Of a stretch of DNA of 64,000 bases, positions 1-7,270 are shown in pieces. Position numbers and translations under genes: made by a program. The DNA lies in contig NZ_CP011132.1 in assembly GCF_000981805.1 (NCBI RefSeq), positions 1,922,001 through 1,986,000 of the forward strand, read 5' to 3'. The first letter of the stretch is position 1; the number at the start of each line of letters is the position of its first letter. The notes below the pieces were generated by a model. The model was not told the DNA's origin and made no database searches. It saw only the letters and a list, made by a program, of their open reading frames with translations. The stretch comes from Citrobacter amalonaticus Y19. Lineage in GTDB: Bacteria > Pseudomonadota > Gammaproteobacteria > Enterobacterales > Enterobacteriaceae.

Positions 1-675
1 TTAGGCGGGGCATTAAAAGCAGGCGATAGCCTGCTACCCGAGCGCGAGCTGTCTGCAAAATTAGGGGTCAGCCGTCCGGTATTGCGGGAAGCGCTGAGAG
101 CGCTTGCCATGATAGGCGCTGTAGAGATCCGTCACGGGATCGGCACCGTTGTCACAAAACCGGATGTTTCGCTTTTCGGCGAATTTTTCACCTTCGTACT
201 GGCTCATCAGCCGAACGTGGTTGATGACGTTATGCAAGCCCGAATCGCCATTGAACGTCAGGCGATCCGCCTGGCCTGCCGCCGGGGAACACAGAGTGAT
301 TACGACAGGTTAGCGGACTGTCTGCGTGAAATCAGCGAAACGATCCATGTGCCGGAATCAGGTGGACGAGCAGACTTTCGCTTCCATGAAACCATGGTTA
401 ACGCATCAGGTTCGCCAACGCTTATCAGTATTTATCAGTCCATTGGCGTACTGATGCAGCGCTCTCACCTCGACAGACGTGAACAAATTATTCAGGTGGA
501 AGGCATTGAAGCATTTCTCATTGACCATCACCGCGCCATTTTTGCCGCCATCGTCGAACGTGACGAAGACAAAGCCGATGAATTATTAAGTCGCCATTTT
601 GAAATTGGGGCGGATTTTCGTCGCCGCGCCACCATTCGCATGGTTGGTTCCCCGTCCATTACTCCTACACCGTAA
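1..675 (+). CDS. GntR-family (FadR/FCD subfamily) transcriptional regulator, 5'-truncated by window edge
   Basis: The reading frame is open from base 1, so the true start lies upstream of the window. The first ~40 visible residues are the end of a GntR winged helix-turn-helix (LLPERELSAKLGVSRPVLREALR, split here: LLPERELSAK then LGVSRPVLREALR), followed by the wing (IRHGIGTVV). The rest is an all-helical FCD ligand-binding domain with the usual Arg/His metal or ligand residues (for example QARIAIERQA and FRFHETMVNASG). Members of this family repress sugar-acid or organic-acid catabolic genes until an inducer binds. It ends 13 bp before the isomerase gene and is transcribed with it, so it probably controls the 689-5036 operon. 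The effector is unknown. Confidence 0.9.
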   Translation, partial: LGGALKAGDSLLPERELSAKLGVSRPVLREALRALAMIGAVEIRHGIGTVVTKPDVSLFGEFFTFVLAHQPNVVDDVMQARIAIERQAIRLACRRGTQSDYDRLADCLREISETIHVPESGGRADFRFHETMVNASGSPTLISIYQSIGVLMQRSHLDRREQIIQVEGIEAFLIDHHRAIFAAIVERDEDKADELLSRHFEIGADFRRRATIRMVGSPSITPTP

Positions 676-688
676 AAAGGATAAACAG

Positions 689-1135
689 ATGCAGATCGTC
701 ATTGGCAGTGACCACGCCGGATTCCAGCTCAAACAAGAACTCATTCAGTGGCTGCAACAGGCAGGCCACCAGATTAACGATATCGGGAGTTACAACCCCG
801 ATCCGGTGGATTTTCCTGACATTGCGTATGCCGTATGCAGCAAAGTGCGCGAGGAGAATGGTCTGCGCGGGATCCTGGTTTGCGGTACTGGCGTGGGCGC
901 GGTGATTGCCGCGAATAAAGTAAAAGGCATCCGCGCTGCCGTTTGTCATGACGTGCATTCCGCACACCAGGCGGTTGAGCACGATGACGTGAATGTGATG
1001 TGCATCGGCGCACAGATCGTTGGCCCCTGGCTGGCGCGCGATCTCATTGACGCATTTTTGCAGGCGACCTTTGTTCAGGATGCAGACTTCGTCCGTCGCG
1101 TCGAGAAATTGGCCTTACTCGAGCAGAATAACTGA
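689..1135 (+). CDS. RpiB/LacAB-family sugar-phosphate isomerase
   Basis: A protein of 148 residues, the usual RpiB length. I chose the ATG at 689 because it follows an AAAAGGAT-type ribosome site and gives the family N-terminus MQIVIGSDHAGF. The signature DHAGF is present, as is VCGTGVG with the presumed catalytic base Cys65, and His98, the usual ring-opening residue. Residues next to these differ from ribose-5-phosphate isomerase B: Val96-Glu97-His98-Asp99 stands where RpiB has Ser/Arg-Gln-His-Asn, and AVIAANK replaces ISIAANK. It is therefore probably an isomerase for another aldose/ketose phosphate, as known for tetrose- and hexose-specific relatives. It is cotranscribed with the reductase and ABC genes. 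Confidence 0.85.
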   Translation: MQIVIGSDHAGFQLKQELIQWLQQAGHQINDIGSYNPDPVDFPDIAYAVCSKVREENGLRGILVCGTGVGAVIAANKVKGIRAAVCHDVHSAHQAVEHDDVNVMCIGAQIVGPWLARDLIDAFLQATFVQDADFVRRVEKLALLEQNN

Positions 1136-1155
1136 TCAATCTGAAGGAAATCATA

Positions 1156-2064
1156 ATGAAAACGACTCATTCCGGTGTTGTTGGCTTTCTTGGCTTAGGC
1201 GTGATGGGGCGCGAGATGGCACGCAATCTTGCGCAGGCGGGCTATACCGTACGCGCGTTTGATATCGTCAGTAGCGCAGGCGATACGTTGCGTCCGTTCG
1301 GTATTGAAATTGTCAGCGATATCCCCTCCGCCGTCCGCGATGCCGATATCGTTATCTCAATGCTGCCGGACACGCCCCAGGTAGAAGAGATCGTGCGTGG
1401 CCCGCAGGGACTGCTGTCTGTGCCGCCACGCGGAAAACTGTATGTGGACATGAGCACCATTGCCCCTGAAGCCACCCGCAAGCTGAGCCAGGCGCTCCAG
1501 GCCGTCGGCGTCACCATGCTTGATGCGCCCGTCTCCGGCGGACCGATTGGTGCTAAAAATGGCACGCTGACCATCATGGTCGGCGGCGACGCGAAGGGTT
1601 TTGAGCAAGCCACACCTTATCTGCGCGCCATGGGGACGACGTTAAATCATGTTGGCGCATCCGGTGCCGGACAGACCGTGAAGCTGTGTAACCAGCTGAT
1701 TTGCGGGATCAATATTCAGGCGATTTGCGAAGCACTGGCACTGGCGCGCGCCTGGGATATCAATTTGCCACAAATGCGGGAAGTGCTGCTGGGTGGTTCT
1801 GCGGCCTCATGGATGCTCGACAAACTGGCTCCGGCCATGATCGAAGGTGATACCTCCGCCGGTTTTCGCATCGATCTGATGATGAAAGATCTCCGTCTGG
1901 TTTTAGAAGCCGCGCAAAAGCATCCCGTTCCCCTTCCGGCGACCGCCCTTGTGGCGAGCCAGTATCAGAATGCGCAGGCCTATGGTGAAGGTGCAAATGG
2001 TAACCAGGCGCTGTTCAAAGTCTATGACCGGTTGACCGGTCAACGGACCGCAAACACAAATTAA
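1156..2064 (+). CDS. NAD(P)-dependent beta-hydroxyacid dehydrogenase (3-hydroxyisobutyrate/tartronate-semialdehyde reductase family)
   Basis: A 302-residue protein. The N-terminal Rossmann fold has GFLGLGVMGREMARNL (GxGxxG), the substrate-binding stretch is DAPVSGGPIGA near residue 120, and the catalytic-lysine motif GAGQTVKLCNQ lies near residue 170 (Lys, then Asn four residues on). These are the hallmarks of GarR, GlxR, 3-hydroxyisobutyrate and L-threonate dehydrogenases; I cannot assign the substrate. It starts 20 bp after the isomerase with an AAGGAA ribosome site and ends 14 bp before the first permease. The context suggests oxidation or reduction of a small hydroxyacid in a pathway whose other enzymes may lie upstream of the window. 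Confidence 0.88.
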   Translation: MKTTHSGVVGFLGLGVMGREMARNLAQAGYTVRAFDIVSSAGDTLRPFGIEIVSDIPSAVRDADIVISMLPDTPQVEEIVRGPQGLLSVPPRGKLYVDMSTIAPEATRKLSQALQAVGVTMLDAPVSGGPIGAKNGTLTIMVGGDAKGFEQATPYLRAMGTTLNHVGASGAGQTVKLCNQLICGINIQAICEALALARAWDINLPQMREVLLGGSAASWMLDKLAPAMIEGDTSAGFRIDLMMKDLRLVLEAAQKHPVPLPATALVASQYQNAQAYGEGANGNQALFKVYDRLTGQRTANTN

Positions 2065-2078
2065 CCGGGGCGAAAGTC

Positions 2079-2756
2079 ATGATGCTCGATTTCACAGCAA
2101 TACTTTCACAATGGCAGCTCTTGTTGGACGGTGCGACATTGACCGCCAGACTGGCCTTAGTGACGACAGTGACGGGTTTTCTGATAGGCACACTCTGTGC
2201 CATTGCCCGACGCTCTCAATCCAGAGTGTTTGCGAGAGTCGCGGCAATCTATGTTGAATCCATTCGCAATACGCCATTTCTGGTACAAATTTTTCTGGTT
2301 TATTTCGGTCTGTCGAGCATGGGGTTTTCGTTTACCGCCTTCACCGTCTCTGTAATTGCGTTGACGATTAATGTGGGCGCCTATACCGCAGAAATTATGC
2401 GTGCAGGGTTTGAATCCGTGCATAAAGGACAATGGGAGGCCGCTGAAACCCTGGGATTAACCAAATGGCAGCAATACTGGCATGTTGCATTACGACCCGC
2501 GATCGAGCGCGTTTATCCTTCGCTGACCAGTCAGTTTATTTTATTAATGCTGGCCTCATCGGTGACCTCGCAAATATCCACTGAAGAACTCACCGCGACT
2601 GCGAATTTTATTCAATCAGAAACCTACCGCCCCTTTGAAACTTTCGTGATTGTGGCGGGGATTTATATCGCCCTCTCGCTGTTAATGCGGCTGATATTCT
2701 GGCTGTTTGGACAGGCTATTTTTCCTCGCCGTCGCCGGCTTGGCACCATGATTTAG
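2079..2756 (+). CDS. ABC transporter permease, polar amino acid (HisM/GlnP) type
   Basis: A 225-residue integral inner-membrane protein with about five predicted helices. It carries the permease coupling loop EAAETLGLTKWQQYWHVALRPA (the EAA motif; E-A-A near residue 121, G nine residues later). The early segment ESIRNTPFLVQIFLVYFGL is typical of the HisM/GlnP group. It pairs with the next gene to form a heterodimeric channel. The next gene starts 6 bp after the stop, so translation is probably coupled. Substrate is unknown: this family carries mostly amino acids and related small polar compounds. Confidence 0.92.
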   Translation: MMLDFTAILSQWQLLLDGATLTARLALVTTVTGFLIGTLCAIARRSQSRVFARVAAIYVESIRNTPFLVQIFLVYFGLSSMGFSFTAFTVSVIALTINVGAYTAEIMRAGFESVHKGQWEAAETLGLTKWQQYWHVALRPAIERVYPSLTSQFILLMLASSVTSQISTEELTATANFIQSETYRPFETFVIVAGIYIALSLLMRLIFWLFGQAIFPRRRRLGTMI

Positions 2757-2762
2757 GGAGTC

Positions 2763-3455
2763 ATGACGATGAATATTCCCCTCAATTTCGCCCATATTCA
2801 ATTTCTGCTGGAAGGCACACTGTGGACAATCGTCCTGTCACTTATGGCGTTCGGCGGCGGTGGCATAATGGGTTTTCTGATAGCTCTGGGCCGCATCGCA
2901 CCGGTTCGTGCAATACGTCTGGTCATTTCAACCTGGGTGCAGTTAATTCAGGGGACGCCTCTGCTGATTATCATGTTCATGGTCTATTTCGGATTGCCGC
3001 AACTGGGCATGACGATTTCGCCCTTACTGGCCGCCGGACTGTCTCTCACCATTTATGCCAGCGCCTATCTGGGCGAAATCTGGCGAGGGTGTATTCAGGC
3101 CGTTCCCCGCGCGCAATGGGAGGCGGCGGAATGTCTGGCGCTTTCCCGCACGCAGCGCATGTTTAAAGTCGTTCTGCCGCAAGCCATCAAGCTTGCCACA
3201 CCGCCAACCGTGGGATTTTCGGTTCAAATCATCAAAAACACGTCACTGGCTTCTGTCGTGGGGTTTGTCGAACTGGCTCGAGCCGGACAACTGATTAATA
3301 ACTCGATTTTTGAGCCATTTATTATCTATCTCATTGTTGCTGCATTGTATTTTTGTCTGTGCTTTCCCGTATCGGTATTAAGCCGTCGGCTTGAACAGGG
3401 TGCGCCAGAGAAAAAAGGGAAGCCTGTACAAACCGTGAGTCCACGAATCAATTAA
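2763..3455 (+). CDS. ABC transporter permease, polar amino acid type (second subunit)
   Basis: A 230-residue membrane protein with the same fold as its neighbour: VQLIQGTPLLIIMFMVYFGL in the first half and the EAA coupling loop WEAAECLALSRTQRMF in the second. Two start codons are possible, ATG at 2763 and ATG at 2769; a GGGAG ribosome site lies just before 2763. It forms the permease pair with the product of 2079-2756 and is followed directly by the ATPase gene. The C-terminal tail of about 20 residues is basic and probably cytoplasmic. Confidence 0.92.
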   Translation: MTMNIPLNFAHIQFLLEGTLWTIVLSLMAFGGGGIMGFLIALGRIAPVRAIRLVISTWVQLIQGTPLLIIMFMVYFGLPQLGMTISPLLAAGLSLTIYASAYLGEIWRGCIQAVPRAQWEAAECLALSRTQRMFKVVLPQAIKLATPPTVGFSVQIIKNTSLASVVGFVELARAGQLINNSIFEPFIIYLIVAALYFCLCFPVSVLSRRLEQGAPEKKGKPVQTVSPRIN

Positions 3456-3473
3456 GTGCTGAAGGTTAATACT

Positions 3474-4199
3474 ATGCCCATTATTACTCTCAGAAACGTA
3501 CAAAAAAGCTTTGGCGACAATCCGGTGCTGAAAAACGTCTCTTTTTCCGTGAATCAGGGGCAGGTTGTGGCACTGATTGGCGCCAGCGGTTCAGGTAAAA
3601 GTACGGCACTGCGCTGTATTGATCGACTGGAAACCATCAATGGCGGCAGCATTGAAGTCTGTGGGCACAACGTTGACGATCCACACCTCAACCTGCGCAA
3701 GTTGCGACAGGACGTCGGGATTGTGTTCCAGAGTTACAACCTGTTTCCCCATTTGACGATAGAGCAAAACATTACGTTAGGCCCGGTCTCCGTCCAAAAA
3801 ATGGCGAAAGCGGAAGCCAAAAGGCTGGCATTGTCCGTACTCGACCAGGTGGGCCTGGCCGATAAGGCAGACAGCTATCCCGAGCAACTCTCGGGCGGGC
3901 AGCAACAGCGCGCCGCCATCGCCCGTTCCCTGGCGATGAAACCCAAAGTGATGTTGTTTGATGAAGTCACATCGGCATTAGACCCAAAACTCACCGGAGA
4001 AGTCCTGCGCGTTATTGAGCGCCTGGCGGGAAGTGGCATGACCATGATTATGGTCACTCACGAAATGAATTTCGCCCGTCGGGTCGCCGATAAAATTATC
4101 TTTATGCATCAGGGAACCGTCCATGAAAGCGGCACGGTAGAGATCCTGAAAACGCCGGGCACGGCGGCATTACAGGAATTTATTTCTAACGATTTGTGA
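3474..4199 (+). CDS. ABC transporter ATP-binding protein, polar amino acid (HisP/GlnQ) type
   Basis: A 241-residue ATPase with Walker A GASGSGKST, Q-loop VFQSYNLFPH, signature LSGGQQQR, Walker B plus D-loop MLFDEVTSALDP, and the switch histidine in MIMVTHEM. The frame is open from a GTG at 3456, directly after the permease stop, but the ATG at 3474 follows an AAGG ribosome site and gives the normal family N-terminus (MPIITLRNVQKSFG). It energises the two permeases. Gene order permease-permease-ATPase-binding protein is a complete importer. Confidence 0.93.
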   Translation: MPIITLRNVQKSFGDNPVLKNVSFSVNQGQVVALIGASGSGKSTALRCIDRLETINGGSIEVCGHNVDDPHLNLRKLRQDVGIVFQSYNLFPHLTIEQNITLGPVSVQKMAKAEAKRLALSVLDQVGLADKADSYPEQLSGGQQQRAAIARSLAMKPKVMLFDEVTSALDPKLTGEVLRVIERLAGSGMTMIMVTHEMNFARRVADKIIFMHQGTVHESGTVEILKTPGTAALQEFISNDL

Positions 4200-4238
4200 A
4201 CCACTCACCCAGCGAAATATCCTACGAAGGAAAATAAT

Positions 4239-5036
4239 ATGAGCCCTGCTAAAAAAATCTTACTGCTCGTGTCGTTACTGTCCACCGTCATTACCCTTCC
4301 TGCTTCGGCAAATGTCCTGGAAGAAATTCAAAAACGCGGTGAAATACGCGTTGCCACCGATTTATCCATTCCACCTTCAGGCATGTTGGATGCCGCAATG
4401 AAACCAGTGGGATCCGATGTTGAAACCGCGGAGTTGTTGGCTAAAGACTGGGGCGTGAAACTGAAATTCATTGAAACAACCGGTCCGACGCGGATACCTA
4501 ATTTACAGACCGGGAAGGCTGATATCATCATATCCACCCTTTCCGTCACGCCACAACGTGCGCAGGTTATTGATTTTAGCCGAGCCTATGCCGGGTTACG
4601 ATCGGTCATTGGCGCGCCGGCGGCCACGAAAATCAGCGACTGGAACGATTTAAAAGGACATGCGATTACCGTCACCCGTGGCACGACGCAGGATTCAATG
4701 CTGACCAAAGAGGCGATGAAAAATGGTGTCACCATTCAACGCTACGATGACGATGCCACGCTGGTTACGGCGGCGGTGAGCGGTCAGGCTTACGCGGTCG
4801 CCACCTCTGCCACACTGGTGAATCAGATTAAGAAGCAAAACCCTGATTTGGCATTTGAACCTAAAATGACCCTTACCGTATTTGATTTAGCCATTGGCCT
4901 GAAAAAGAATGAGCCAGAGCTAAAAGAAAAACTCGATCAGTGGATTGTCACGAATCTCAAAAACGGGAAGCTGAATGCCATTTATGAAAAATATCATGGC
5001 GAACCTATTCCGGCAGAGATTATTAACCGACCATAA
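4239..5036 (+). CDS. Periplasmic solute-binding protein of polar amino acid ABC importer (SBP family 3)
   Basis: A 265-residue protein with a Sec signal peptide; likely cleavage is after Ala24 (LPASA|NV). The mature protein has the family-3 pattern: an IRVATDLSIPPSG start, ADIIISTLSVTPQRAQVIDFS in the middle (ligand Arg and Asp region) and a lobe-2 TRGTTQDSM phosphate-type loop. It captures the solute in the periplasm for the 2079-4199 transporter. A strong ribosome site (GAAGGAAAA) precedes the ATG. The usual ligand pocket residues are present, but they do not tell which solute is bound. Confidence 0.92.
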   Translation: MSPAKKILLLVSLLSTVITLPASANVLEEIQKRGEIRVATDLSIPPSGMLDAAMKPVGSDVETAELLAKDWGVKLKFIETTGPTRIPNLQTGKADIIISTLSVTPQRAQVIDFSRAYAGLRSVIGAPAATKISDWNDLKGHAITVTRGTTQDSMLTKEAMKNGVTIQRYDDDATLVTAAVSGQAYAVATSATLVNQIKKQNPDLAFEPKMTLTVFDLAIGLKKNEPELKEKLDQWIVTNLKNGKLNAIYEKYHGEPIPAEIINRP

Positions 5037-5073
5037 TTACCCTGACGCTACCGTGTTTACATAAAATCTTACC

Positions 5074-5122
5074 GTGCATCCCGATATTATACCCAGATAT
5101 CAGAGGCGCTATCTGGATGCAC
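5074..5122. repeat. Interrupted inverted repeat downstream of umuD and the ABC operon
   Basis: GTGCATCC at 5074-5081 pairs with GGATGCAC at 5115-5122. Inside it, AGATA and TATCT form a second stem next to the right arm. It lies between two convergent genes, so it could end transcription, but no T-run follows either side. It sits exactly where umuC would start in an intact umuDC operon. Confidence 0.45.
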
Positions 5123-5132
5123 GCCACCCGGT

Positions 5133-5552
5133 TCAGTTCACCGCTTTCACAATAAATGTCACAACACCAAAAATATCCAGTCCACCCTCACTGCCGATGA
5201 TGATGGGTGAATACGCGCGATTCATCGGATTAAGCTGAACGGTAGGCCGCAACTGCAATCGCTTAACCGTAAACTCTCCCTCCACCGCCGCAATCACGAT
5301 ATCTCCGTGACGGGCAGTGAGTGAACTGTCCACCACCAGCAGATCGCCATCGCCGATCCCCGCGTCGATCATCGAGTCGCCAGCCGCTTTCACAAAATAG
5401 GTCGAACTGGGATGCTGAACCAGTAACGCGTTGAGATCGATACGTTGCTCAACATAATCGGTCGCCGGGCTGGGAAACCCGCACGAAACCCGCTCGCTGA
5501 AAAGGGGGACGGCGATAACTTCACGCCGTTGCGCAGGTCTGTACAACGTCAT
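5133..5552 (-). CDS. umuD: UmuD-type SOS mutagenesis protease/polymerase V accessory subunit, without umuC
   Basis: A 139-residue protein, the same length as E. coli UmuD and collinear with it. The Cys24-Gly25 autocleavage site is in VSCGFPSP, the nucleophile Ser60 in GDSMID and the general base Lys97 in FTVKRLQLRP, all at the E. coli positions. A GTG nine bases upstream (5561) is in frame, but the ATG at 5552 has an AAGG ribosome site and gives the family length. UmuD is cleaved on RecA filaments and then joins UmuC to form DNA polymerase V. Here no umuC follows: the next 96 bp are non-coding and then the ABC operon ends on the other strand. It would need a UmuC from elsewhere or act in regulation. 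Confidence 0.93.
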   Translation of the reverse strand: MTLYRPAQRREVIAVPLFSERVSCGFPSPATDYVEQRIDLNALLVQHPSSTYFVKAAGDSMIDAGIGDGDLLVVDSSLTARHGDIVIAAVEGEFTVKRLQLRPTVQLNPMNRAYSPIIIGSEGGLDIFGVVTFIVKAVN

Positions 5553-5569
5553 AATGCACACCTTGAATA

Positions 5570-5585
5570 CTGTTTTTATATACAG
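5570..5585. promoter_or_regulatory. LexA box (SOS operator) of umuD
   Basis: CTGTTTTTATATACAG is a full CTG-N10-CAG LexA box. Its reverse complement, CTGTATATAAAAACAG, matches the E. coli umuDC box as I remember it. It ends 18 bp before the umuD ATG, the normal spacing. Confidence 0.92.
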
Positions 5586-5764
5586 TAATTTGAACTCAGG
5601 CAGGGATCAAGTCATTGGCAAAACGTCGCGGCGCAAAGTTTCGCCGTATTGCGCGTAAGCATTTATTGATCCTACAAATATGCGATTTGTAAATTCTTGC
5701 GCAGGATGACGAGGTCCGTCCGTTTTAGGGCAGGCATTGTGCGGGGAGTGTTTTCGGGAAGCAT

Positions 5765-5790
5765 AAAAAACCGGCTAATGGCAGCCGGTT
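5765..5790 (-). terminator. Rho-independent terminator of yeaR-yoaG
   Basis: The 8-bp stem AACCGGCT/AGCCGGTT (5769-5776 and 5783-5790) is followed on the minus strand by six T residues. It lies 21 bp after the yoaG stop. The rest of 5586-5810 shows no coding sequence. Confidence 0.88.
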
Positions 5791-5810
5791 CCCGCGTTGC
5801 GTGGTGTCAC

Positions 5811-5993
5811 TTACCAACCGCAGACGTCGTGCTCATTTTCCGTATCGTAGGAACGTACGGTATTGACGAGATCTTTCACCACTTCGGCGGCGACGTCAGG
5901 TACCAGTAAGGTCATTGGCGCTTCAGTTTCGTAATCAACAGAAACGCCATTGCTGTTATTCGTCACGGTGACGGTATAGGTTGCTTTGCCCAT
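5811..5993 (-). CDS. yoaG: YoaG, small DUF1869 protein of the nitrate/NO-induced yeaR-yoaG operon
   Basis: A 60-residue protein almost identical to E. coli YoaG (MGKATYTVTVTNN at the start, NEHDVCGW at the end). In E. coli the homologue forms a small beta-sheet dimer; its molecular role is not established. It begins 2 bp after the yeaR stop, so the two are translated together. Expression should follow the yeaR promoter, with NarL and NsrR control. Confidence 0.95.
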   Translation of the reverse strand: MGKATYTVTVTNNSNGVSVDYETEAPMTLLVPDVAAEVVKDLVNTVRSYDTENEHDVCGW

Positions 5994-5995
5994 GA

Positions 5996-6358
5996 TTATT
6001 TCTTCCCGGTATGAATGACTTTTCGTTGATTCGCGCTTTCCATCAGGACCTCTGGCGCGACGAAAAAGTCGATATTGAAATAGGTGTCATCGGTCATCAC
6101 TTCGATGTTATGCCACTTTTCCGGTGGAAACACACCAAACTGACCCGCTTCGATGATCATCACTGTTTCCGCTTCTGGACTGTGTTCATCCGCATATCCG
6201 AGATATTTGACCGCCCCCTGCATCACCGACAGACGGGGATACACTCCCGGTCGGGTTCCTTTATCAAGATGGCGTTCGAAAATTCCGGCAGGTGCTGTTT
6301 CTTTGTTCCAGAACGGTGTGGCGCGTGTGTGGATATGATTTTGTGGAATCTGAAGCAT
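5996..6358 (-). CDS. yeaR: YeaR, DUF1971/TehB-like cupin protein induced by nitrate and nitric oxide
   Basis: A 120-residue single-domain protein that closely follows E. coli YeaR (119 residues): it starts MLQIPQNHIHTRATPFWN and has the cupin core EAGQFGVFPPEKWHNIE, where Glu and His could bind metal. In E. coli the operon is induced by nitrate through NarL and derepressed when NO inactivates NsrR. Both kinds of site can be seen upstream (6429-6450). Exact biochemical activity is unknown. Confidence 0.95.
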   Translation of the reverse strand: MLQIPQNHIHTRATPFWNKETAPAGIFERHLDKGTRPGVYPRLSVMQGAVKYLGYADEHSPEAETVMIIEAGQFGVFPPEKWHNIEVMTDDTYFNIDFFVAPEVLMESANQRKVIHTGKK

Positions 6359-6428
6359 GTCCTTCCCTCTTCCAGTCGGTAGGATGCGATTATAAGTAAA
6401 CCGCTGTTCCAGAAAGGTTACGCTTCAT

Positions 6429-6450
6429 AACTGGCATTTTAAATACCATT
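6429..6450 (-). promoter_or_regulatory. NsrR operator (with overlapping NarL heptamer) upstream of yeaR
   Basis: Read on the minus strand, this 22-bp site contains ATTTAAAATGCC and resembles the NsrR consensus of two AAGATGCATTT half-sites in inverted order. A NarL-type heptamer (TACCATT, 6444-6450 plus strand) overlaps it. This fits the known dual control of yeaR in E. coli. The distance to the yeaR ATG is 71 bp. Confidence 0.65.
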
Positions 6451-6503
6451 TATTGGTTATTCTTTACCGAACGGCAAAATGGGTTATTCATGGGGTAACG
6501 GAA

Positions 6504-6528
6504 CAAAAAGCCCGCCTGAGTGGCGGGC
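6504..6528 (-). terminator. Terminator of leuE
   Basis: GCCCGCC-TGAGT-GGCGGGC (6510-6528) followed on the minus strand by CTTTTTG, 9 bp after the leuE stop. Confidence 0.88.
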
Positions 6529-6536
6529 CTCCTGGC

Positions 6537-7175
6537 TTACGACTGCAGTGTCGCCAGTCGCGCGGCGAAACCGACAAAAATCAGGCCGATCAGCGAATTT
6601 CCGACCTTCGCCAGTTTCTTTTTGGTACGAATGTATTGTGTGACAAAGGCCCCCGAGACGATAAGGAAACTCAGGTAGCAGAAGCTCACCACTTCAAGCG
6701 TGATTGCTAAGATGAAGAATGACAGTCCCGCATGCGGCGCATTCACATCAATAAACTGCACAAAGAAGGAGACGTAGAACAGAATCGCTTTCGGGTTCGT
6801 CAGGCTCAGCACTAACGCACGTTTAAAAATGGCACCAAAGGGAACCGCTTCTTCATCAGCGTCGCCGCCTTTTGCTTTAAGCGTGGCATAGAGGATTTTT
6901 GCCCCCAGATAAAGCAGGTAAAAGGCACCGAGATAGCGGACGATATTAAACAATACTGGCGTTGTTTTAATCAGCGTTGCCACCCCGGCATACGCCAGAA
7001 ACATAAGTACCGCATCGCCAATAAATACGCCGCTTGCCGCAAGGTAACCGCCCTTCATTCCACGTCCGATGCTGTTTTTCAGCACAAATATCGTGTTCGG
7101 TCCCGGGACGAGGACAATAAAAATAGCCCCGACCAGATAAGTCCAGTAATTCAGTACACCATACTCTGCAAACAC
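6537..7175 (-). CDS. leuE: LeuE, leucine/amino-acid exporter (LysE/RhtB family)
   Basis: A 212-residue protein, the E. coli LeuE length, with about six membrane helices. The RhtB-family motif VPGPNTIFVLKNSIGRGMKGG is near residues 20-40, and the paired prolines and glycines of later helices are kept (SLTNPKAILFYVSFF). It exports leucine and some analogues across the inner membrane; in E. coli it is induced by leucine through Lrp. It is a single gene with its own terminator, convergent with nothing and tandem with the yeaR operon downstream. Confidence 0.95.
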   Translation of the reverse strand: MFAEYGVLNYWTYLVGAIFIVLVPGPNTIFVLKNSIGRGMKGGYLAASGVFIGDAVLMFLAYAGVATLIKTTPVLFNIVRYLGAFYLLYLGAKILYATLKAKGGDADEEAVPFGAIFKRALVLSLTNPKAILFYVSFFVQFIDVNAPHAGLSFFILAITLEVVSFCYLSFLIVSGAFVTQYIRTKKKLAKVGNSLIGLIFVGFAARLATLQS

Positions 7176-7270
7176 CTTAACCTCTTCTTCCTGAAACCAC
7201 TTTTTCGCTTAATGGCGAAACAATATGCTAACGGATGCACCTGCTCAAGGGAAGCGCTTTACCCACGCCT

